Below are positions 6,803 through 11,461 of a stretch of DNA of 11,461 bases, in pieces. Every line of letters begins with the position of its first letter. Positions within the stretch are counted from its first letter, which is position 1. The DNA is from CAZSPL01 sp964608735. GTDB taxonomy: Bacteria; JAJVIF01; JAPKYR01; CAZSPL01. Position numbers and translations under genes: made by a program. Location: assembly GCA_964608735.1 (NCBI GenBank), contig CAZSPL010000126.1, positions 1 to 11,461 on the forward strand, read 5' to 3'. A model generated the notes under the pieces. The model saw nothing but the letters and a program-made list of their open reading frames with translations, made no database searches and was not told the DNA's origin.

Positions 6803-8440
6803 ATGCGTCGCTTAACTCTTCTATTCGCAATCATGCTCCTGGTCCTGTTCGCCCTTTTCCCGGCGAACCTTCCCGCCGAGCAGGGGGATACCGAGGTTCT
6901 CAATCTCGGTATTATCCACACGAACGACACCCACGGACACCTGATGCCGTTCCGCGCTCACAGCGAAAACGGCTGGGGCGGCGTGGCGCGACGCCGCGTG
7001 GCGATCCAGCGCGCGCGCGCGGATACGGAATACTACTGGCTCGTGCTCGATGCCGGGGATGTCCTGCAGGGAACGCCGTTGAGTAATTTGCTTCGCGGAT
7101 TCCTCGACCTCGAATGCATGAACCAGATGGGTTACGACGCCATGTGCCTCGGAAACCATGAATTCGATTTCGGCTACGACCTTTTGATGAGTCGTATCTC
7201 AGATATCAATTTTCACGTTCTGTGCGCGAATATCATCGACAAGGAACGCGGACGCCCGGTAGCGGAACCATACACCATCATACGCCGGGGGGACTATCGT
7301 ATCGGGATAATCGGCCTGACGACGGACACGCTCCTGTTCGAGACGCACCCGAGTATCGCCGAATATTGCGACGCGGAGCCGGCGATGCCCATCGCGCAGA
7401 GCCTCGCGCGGTACCTTCGCGCGATAGGATGCGACATCGTCATCGCGCTCGCCCATGAGGGATACAACCGCGATTTGAAACTCGCCGAGATGGTTCCGGA
7501 GATAGACGTGATAGTGGGGGGACATACGCATACCTTCCTCGATGAGCCGACGATGGTCGGGGATGTCGTCGTTACACAGGACGGCCAGTGGGGCGAAAAC
7601 CTCGGCGTGCTCAAGCTGACGTTCGAACGTCCTTCCGATGACCCGGCGGCGCGTTTCAAACTCGCCGAAGCGAACGAAGAATTCGTGAAGCTGAGTCCGA
7701 CCGAGCCGGAAGATGACGGCATGAAGGCGTTCATCGCGGATTACCAGCAGCGTTTCGATGCCGAGATGAGCAGGCCGGTCTGCACCGCGGCGCACGATTT
7801 CGCGGTGGATGAAATACGCCTCGCCGAAAACGCCCTTGCCGATTTGATAGCCGACGCGATGCGAACCGCCACGGAAGCCGATGTCGCGATGTTCAACGGC
7901 GGCAATTTCCGCGCACCTCTTGCCGAGGGGAAAATTACATTCGGCGATCTATACGCGGTGCTGCCATACGATAATTTCCTGATGAAGGTGAAAGTCACCG
8001 GCGAACGCCTGCACGATATTTTTGAATACGCGGGGCTGCAGTACGGCGACGGGGGTTTCCCGCAGGTGAGCGGCGCGAGCCTGGTCTATGTCGACATGAA
8101 GCTCGCGGGCGCGTTTGTCGGCGACACCCCGCCGACGGAATTCAGCATCGGAACCGACGCGGAGGGCAACCCGGTGGCGACTCCCGTCAACGCGCCGGCG
8201 TCGGGATGGGCTGAGATCGACCCCGATTCGGAATACACGCTTCTCTGCACGGACTTCCTTGCGCAGGGCGGCGACGGTTTCCCGCTGAATGAGGACCCGT
8301 ACGGCCCCGGTTACACCGGTCTCGAACAGAGGGCGACATTCGCATTGTGGGCGAGTCAGCAGGGGATGCTCGAAGGCGGCACCGACGGGCGTGTGCAGTT
8401 CTTCTGGGTCGACATGGAGAATCCGGGACTGGCGGATTGA
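6803..8440 (+). CDS. Secreted 5'-nucleotidase / 2',3'-cyclic phosphodiesterase family protein (UshA-like)
   Basis: The product has 545 residues. A Sec signal peptide (about 1-25: MRRLTLLFAIMLLVLFALF, ending near PAE) exports it. The N-terminal metallophosphoesterase domain shows the two-metal ligand set: HTNDTHGH (39-46), LDAGDVLQG (82-90), LGNHEFDFG (116-124), ALAHEGYN (215-222) and GGHTHTF (239-245). The C-terminal 5'-nucleotidase domain (about 325-535) shows MFNGGNFRAPL (363-373), LPYDNFLMKV (387-396) and DFLAQGGDGFP (484-494). The usual Asn-x-Gly-Gly-Ile-Arg motif is here NGGNFR, keeping the Asn and Arg. The family hydrolyses extracellular nucleotides or cyclic nucleotides for phosphate and nucleoside scavenging. 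Whether this enzyme prefers AMP, UDP-sugar or 2',3'-cNMP cannot be told. No GPI or LPXTG-like C-terminal anchor is visible. It is transcribed divergently from the GT-C gene and converges on the lipoprotein gene. Confidence 0.93.
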   Translation: MRRLTLLFAIMLLVLFALFPANLPAEQGDTEVLNLGIIHTNDTHGHLMPFRAHSENGWGGVARRRVAIQRARADTEYYWLVLDAGDVLQGTPLSNLLRGFLDLECMNQMGYDAMCLGNHEFDFGYDLLMSRISDINFHVLCANIIDKERGRPVAEPYTIIRRGDYRIGIIGLTTDTLLFETHPSIAEYCDAEPAMPIAQSLARYLRAIGCDIVIALAHEGYNRDLKLAEMVPEIDVIVGGHTHTFLDEPTMVGDVVVTQDGQWGENLGVLKLTFERPSDDPAARFKLAEANEEFVKLSPTEPEDDGMKAFIADYQQRFDAEMSRPVCTAAHDFAVDEIRLAENALADLIADAMRTATEADVAMFNGGNFRAPLAEGKITFGDLYAVLPYDNFLMKVKVTGERLHDIFEYAGLQYGDGGFPQVSGASLVYVDMKLAGAFVGDTPPTEFSIGTDAEGNPVATPVNAPASGWAEIDPDSEYTLLCTDFLAQGGDGFPLNEDPYGPGYTGLEQRATFALWASQQGMLEGGTDGRVQFFWVDMENPGLAD

Positions 8441-8452
8441 TTTGTGAGTAGC

Positions 8453-8542
8453 AAAAAATCAGGGACAGTCGCCTGTTTCGCTCATGGCATTAGAGGTTAT
8501 CGTATATCTACGAGCGAGACACGTGACTGTCCCTGCTTTTTT
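8453..8542. repeat. 90-nt imperfect palindrome, MITE/REP-like; probable bidirectional terminator
   Basis: Arms of 31 nt (8453-8483 and 8512-8542) pair as inverted repeats with about four mismatches around a 28-nt loop. The outer parts read AAAAAATCAGGGACAGTC and GACTGTCCCTGCTTTTTT. With A6 at one end and T6 at the other, it can form a terminator-like hairpin for both convergent genes. The arms are far longer than a normal intrinsic terminator needs, and the GGGACAGTC...GACTGTCCC core looks like the palindromic elements associated with REP/IS200-type mobility. That link is inferred from memory of the pattern. No transposase gene is present. The T6 end includes the first base of the lipoprotein stop codon. 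Confidence 0.75.
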
Positions 8543-9948
8543 CAACCTGTGATGGAGGGGCCTTCTTCGGTCTGAGTTGCTCCGCCCGAATGCTTATGCC
8601 CGCGGTGTTGGGAATCGGGGGATGGAGTTCCTTTCCTCACCCTTCCCTCCGGTGAATCATCGCTCTTGAAATCCTCCCCCTCGGCGAGGACATCGGTAAT
8701 CCGCAACGCCTCGCCCGTCGAGCCGCCAAATATGACCTTGTCATCGAGGGTATCGATATCGACAAGGTGCAGGTAAATCCTTCCGCTTGATGTCAACCGG
8801 GGAATTTTGTTATCGATTACAAGCGAGGAGCCGAACGCGTGCGAGATGTATGCCACGCGCTTGAGGTCGTCGGTCCAGCAGTAGTCATCGACGCCCGCGA
8901 GCCTGAGATAAACATGGCGGCTTTTCGAAAACATCGGGACCATGACGGCCTCGATGATTCTCTCATCGGAATTCACCGGCTCCCTGAAATATCCAACGCG
9001 CGAACCTTCCGGCGAAAGCCGTGGGCGGAATATCCCGCCGGGCTCGCTTTCGATAACGATGACCGGCTCATCATCCTCATCATCGTAGAGGATGAGCAAC
9101 TCGTCGCCGTCGTAAGAACCGGCGGTGAAAAGGCTGCGCGCGCCATTGTCCGATATGCCGACCTGGCTGAGCGACGGGAATCCGGCGGATGGGTTCAGCC
9201 ACGGCTCAACGGAATTATCGGAAAAATCGTAGCGGTAATAGACGCATCTTCCGCTGAGGGAATTGAGCATGCCTTCAGAAACCAATTCCAATGCGGCTCC
9301 CGACGCATCCTCCGTCATATCGCTCCGCGTTGCGCGAACTATCACCGTCGAGCCGTTGGCGGAGACGTAAACCGGCTCTGATAGCGCCGAGTCTATCAGT
9401 TCGCGATTGGCGAGGAAAGTGTCGGCATCGAAACTGACGAGGTCGATCTCTTCGATGACGCGATTGGCGACGGCATCGAAGTGGGCGAGACGCACGTGGA
9501 ATGCGGCATCGCCCTCGGCATCGCCCGGGACAATCCCGAGATGATAGATATCGGTACCCGATTTAGACATTCCAAAATGCAGCCGCGTATCCGCTGAACC
9601 GTCCGATGCCGAAAACGTATATGTCATGCCGTCGCCGGGATGAACGACACGCGCTTCGTTATCGGCTGTAAGCGCGGCGAAATCGTCATAGCGGGAGATG
9701 CATCCCGAGCGATACGCGGAATATTTTTCAATATCGGCACCGGCGATAACGGTATAAATGTTGTTCTCAAGCTGAGCCTGCGCGGGACCGGGCGGCGAGG
9801 CGGGTTCTTCGAGGAGGAAGATGTATCCGCTGTCGCTGTTCAATACGGCCGAAGCGGATGCGTCCTGGTCGCGCGGTGCAGCGGATTTCGAGCACGACAC
9901 GAAACAAAGAACGCAAATAATCGAAAGCCATATGAACGAGCGATGCAT
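8542..9948 (-). CDS. TolB-like beta-propeller lipoprotein of unknown function
   Basis: The product has 468 residues. The N-terminus MHRSFIWLSIICVLCFVSC is a lipoprotein signal with a lipobox (FVSC) and lipidated Cys19; Phe at -3 is less usual. A Ser/Ala/Asp-rich tether follows. PD40/TolB-type propeller motifs are visible at VYVSANGSTVIVRA (193-206), VGISDNGARSLFTAG (263-277), FRPRLSPEGSRVGYFR (307-322) and DYCWTDDLKRVAYIS (355-369). Weaker blades may occur in 100-180. The last 40 residues are hydrophilic and His/Ser/Gly-rich (HRGHKHSGG, 448-456). Such proteins usually sit on the periplasmic side of a membrane as binding platforms; no catalytic motif is seen. ATG at 9948 fits, with a G-rich stretch (GGGGGT) upstream. 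The gene diverges from the MscS gene and converges on the nucleotidase gene, so it is probably transcribed alone. Its stop overlaps the edge of the palindromic element. Confidence 0.82.
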   Translation of the reverse strand: MHRSFIWLSIICVLCFVSCSKSAAPRDQDASASAVLNSDSGYIFLLEEPASPPGPAQAQLENNIYTVIAGADIEKYSAYRSGCISRYDDFAALTADNEARVVHPGDGMTYTFSASDGSADTRLHFGMSKSGTDIYHLGIVPGDAEGDAAFHVRLAHFDAVANRVIEEIDLVSFDADTFLANRELIDSALSEPVYVSANGSTVIVRATRSDMTEDASGAALELVSEGMLNSLSGRCVYYRYDFSDNSVEPWLNPSAGFPSLSQVGISDNGARSLFTAGSYDGDELLILYDDEDDEPVIVIESEPGGIFRPRLSPEGSRVGYFREPVNSDERIIEAVMVPMFSKSRHVYLRLAGVDDYCWTDDLKRVAYISHAFGSSLVIDNKIPRLTSSGRIYLHLVDIDTLDDKVIFGGSTGEALRITDVLAEGEDFKSDDSPEGRVRKGTPSPDSQHRGHKHSGGATQTEEGPSITG

Positions 9949-10010
9949 CGATTAACCCCCGGCGAATCATTACAAGTTTACCACGGGGAGGGTTTTATTG
10001 AGCGATTTAT

Positions 10011-10022
10011 GATGTTAACATC
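10011..10022. promoter_or_regulatory. 12-bp perfect palindrome GATGTTAACATC
   Basis: This perfect palindrome lies in the 120-bp spacer between the divergent lipoprotein and MscS genes. It overlaps a -10-like TATGAT (10008-10013) pointing toward the channel gene, 58 nt before its start. Position and symmetry would suit a dimeric repressor, but a chance origin is possible at this length. Confidence 0.3.
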
Positions 10023-10055
10023 GGCGTATCGACGGATCATCCCGGATTTCGTTCA

Positions 10056-10061
10056 AGGAGG
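10056..10061 (+). promoter_or_regulatory. Ribosome binding site AGGAGG
   Basis: A perfect AGGAGG lies 7 nt before the ATG at 10069. It fixes the start of the MscS-family gene there and rejects the 143-codon upstream extension of the same frame, which runs antisense through the lipoprotein gene. Confidence 0.9.
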
Positions 10062-10068
10062 AAATAAC

Positions 10069-10944
10069 ATGTTCGCGGCAATCGACTTCAGCAAGATACT
10101 CGACGATGCAATCCTGTTTCTAATCAAGGAAGTTCCCAAGGTGGTGCTTATACTTGTTCTTGCGTTCATCGCGATAAGGATAGTGCGCTTTTCTCTCAGG
10201 CGGCTGACGAAGTACATAGAAGAAGAACGGGACTCGATATCCGAACAGAGGAAAGCCAAGACGCTCGTGAGCATCATATCGAGCATCGCGGGGGTGGCGA
10301 TTTATATCATCGCAATCGTGATGATACTTAATGAACTCGGGATAAACATCGCGCCGATACTCGCCGGTGTCGGCATAATCGGACTCGCCATCGGATTCGG
10401 CGCACAGACGCTGGTCAAGGATGTCATCAGCGGTTTCTTCATCCTTCTCGAAAACCAGTTCCTCGTTGGCGAATTCGTGTGTATCGGCGATAAATCCGGC
10501 ACTGTCGAAGCGATATCCCTCCGCGCCACGCGTCTTCGCGATTTCGAGGGAATGGTGCACTATATCCCGAACGGCGAGATAAAGCTCGTATCAAATTACA
10601 GCCGCGAATGGGCGAGGGTGATAATCGATGTGGACATCCCGCGGGACGAAAACCACCGGCGCGTGATGAGCGAACTCGGCGTAACCGGCGCGGCATTGAA
10701 AGCAAGCGACGAATTCGGCCCCATGCTGCTGGAAGAGCCGCAGATAGTCGGGCTCGAAAATCTCGGCGACGCATCGGTGCGCATACGCGCGATGGTCATG
10801 ACGAAAGCGGCGAATAAATTCGATATCCTTCGCGAATTCCGCAGCCGTATCAAGGAGACGCTCGACACGCTCGGGGTGCAGAATCCGAAGGTCGAGACGG
10901 CGGTATGGATGATGGGAGGAGGGGGAAAAACGGCGGGCGCGTAA
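10069..10944 (+). CDS. MscS-family mechanosensitive ion channel, three-helix type
   Basis: The product has 291 residues, the size of the minimal MscS class. It forms a homoheptameric inner-membrane channel that opens under membrane tension to release osmolytes on hypo-osmotic shock. Predicted helices are at about 22-42, 68-88 and 92-122. The pore helix TM3 shows AGVGIIGLAIGFGAQTLVKD (99-118), the Gly/Ala packing pattern of the family, then VISGFFILLENQFLVGEFV. The beta domain follows with the typical RLRDFEGMVHYIPNGEIK (145-162), and an alpha/beta cytoplasmic cage runs to about 280. The tail is short and Gly-rich (MMGGGGKTAGA). The start at 10069 is fixed by a perfect Shine-Dalgarno. The gene is divergent from the lipoprotein gene and 56 nt ahead of the DUF2330-like gene on the same strand, so those two may be co-transcribed. 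Confidence 0.95.
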   Translation: MFAAIDFSKILDDAILFLIKEVPKVVLILVLAFIAIRIVRFSLRRLTKYIEEERDSISEQRKAKTLVSIISSIAGVAIYIIAIVMILNELGINIAPILAGVGIIGLAIGFGAQTLVKDVISGFFILLENQFLVGEFVCIGDKSGTVEAISLRATRLRDFEGMVHYIPNGEIKLVSNYSREWARVIIDVDIPRDENHRRVMSELGVTGAALKASDEFGPMLLEEPQIVGLENLGDASVRIRAMVMTKAANKFDILREFRSRIKETLDTLGVQNPKVETAVWMMGGGGKTAGA

Positions 10945-11000
10945 ACCAGAATCGGATAATTTTTGTCTTAAAGACAGATCAACATTGTGGGGTAATGACG

Positions 11001-11461
11001 ATGAAGCAAATATTGCTTGCTCTGCTGATTCTCGGCCTCCTCCCTGTCGCCGCTAATGCAGATGGTATCGCATTCGGAGAGGGTGATGAAATCACAAAAA
11101 CCAGGCTTATCCAGGAAGAACGCCAGCAGGCGACGATGCGCTTGAAGGACGGCATCGAAGAATTAATAATCAACGTCGATTTCAACTCGCAAGCCCCCGG
11201 ATTCGTATGGCTGTTTCCGATTCCTTCGCAACCGGAAGATGCTGATATCGATATGCTTAAAGGAATTCCAAGGATTACCGGGATAGACTTTTTCCGGGAA
11301 GTTAAGGAGGCTTTAGAAAAACTCCGGTGGTATGCCTCCTGCAGCCAGCTTTATCCACTGATGAATCCGCCTGCAAAGGATTATCCTGTGGAAGGAAGAT
11401 ACGCCGTTCCCGCTTCCGAGAGCATTACGGAATTACTCGATGAACCCGAGGTTATTGTTTA
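11001..11461 (+). CDS. Secreted DUF2330-like protein, C-terminus cut by window edge
   Basis: The frame is open from ATG at 11001 to the window edge, with 153 codons visible. A Sec signal peptide (about 1-21: MKQILLALLILGLLPVAANA) is followed by a mature start DGIAFGEGDEI. Residues about 35-85 follow the pattern of the DUF2330 family: a Gln-Ala pair (QQATMRLKDGIEELIINVDF, 44-63), then FVWLFPIPSQPED (70-82), matching its characteristic aromatic-Trp-x-x-Pro-x-Pro motif. The function of this family is unknown; members are exported proteins. An in-frame ATG two codons upstream (10995) is also possible, but the GGGG stretch at 10989-10992 is better spaced for 11001. It lies 56 nt after the MscS gene on the same strand, with no convincing terminator between. 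Confidence 0.75.
   Translation, partial: MKQILLALLILGLLPVAANADGIAFGEGDEITKTRLIQEERQQATMRLKDGIEELIINVDFNSQAPGFVWLFPIPSQPEDADIDMLKGIPRITGIDFFREVKEALEKLRWYASCSQLYPLMNPPAKDYPVEGRYAVPASESITELLDEPEVIV

Noticed and set aside
9640..10068. N-terminal extension of the MscS gene
   Set aside because: It runs antisense through the lipoprotein gene. The perfect AGGAGG before the ATG at 10069 and the family's normal length fix the later start.
10965..10975. Small palindrome GTCTTAAAGAC between the MscS and DUF2330-like genes
   Set aside because: The stem is 4-5 bp and AT-rich without a following T-tract, so it is not convincing as a terminator or operator.

Overview
This window looks like chromosomal DNA from a Gram-negative-type, GC-rich, probably uncultured bacterium. 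The evidence is prepilin-like N-termini, a Cys-anchored lipoprotein, a secreted UshA-like nucleotidase, a three-helix MscS channel and a DUF2330-type secreted protein. Nothing here fixes the phylum. The style (very large modular prepilin-like proteins, Gly/Pro/Glu linkers, frequent TTG starts) recalls candidate phyla, but that is an impression. I see no tRNA, rRNA, CRISPR array, phage gene or transposase.

Left part (1-4336), minus strand: two adjacent genes for prepilin-like surface proteins. The upstream gene (1475-4003) encodes an 842-residue protein with a PilX-like N-terminal helix and a huge beta-rich ectodomain. That ectodomain repeats a CUB-like 'SDG...GF' signature four times. The downstream gene (1431 to beyond position 1) has a canonical class III prepilin signal and helix, a Gly/Pro/Glu linker and a discoidin (F5/8 type C)-like domain, and it is cut by the window edge. 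Both proteins carry nearly the same low-complexity linker ending in PGF(E/D)EG. A 333-bp AT-rich intergenic region with small inverted repeats precedes the pair.

Middle (4337-6683), minus strand: a putative two-gene glycosylation unit. A multi-pass GT-C/PMT-like membrane protein is followed by a soluble polyprenyl-phosphate-mannose synthase of the DPM1 type. The synthase would load the lipid carrier and the GT-C enzyme would transfer the sugar on the outer face of the membrane. The neighbouring pilin-like proteins are possible, but unproven, acceptors.

Right part (6684-11461): a secreted 5'-nucleotidase/cyclic-phosphodiesterase family protein (plus) converges on a TolB-like beta-propeller lipoprotein (minus). 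Between them lies a 90-nt imperfect palindrome with A6/T6 ends, which resembles a MITE/REP-type element and could act as a bidirectional terminator. Divergent from the lipoprotein is an MscS-family channel gene (plus), followed by the start of a DUF2330-like secreted protein that runs off the right edge.
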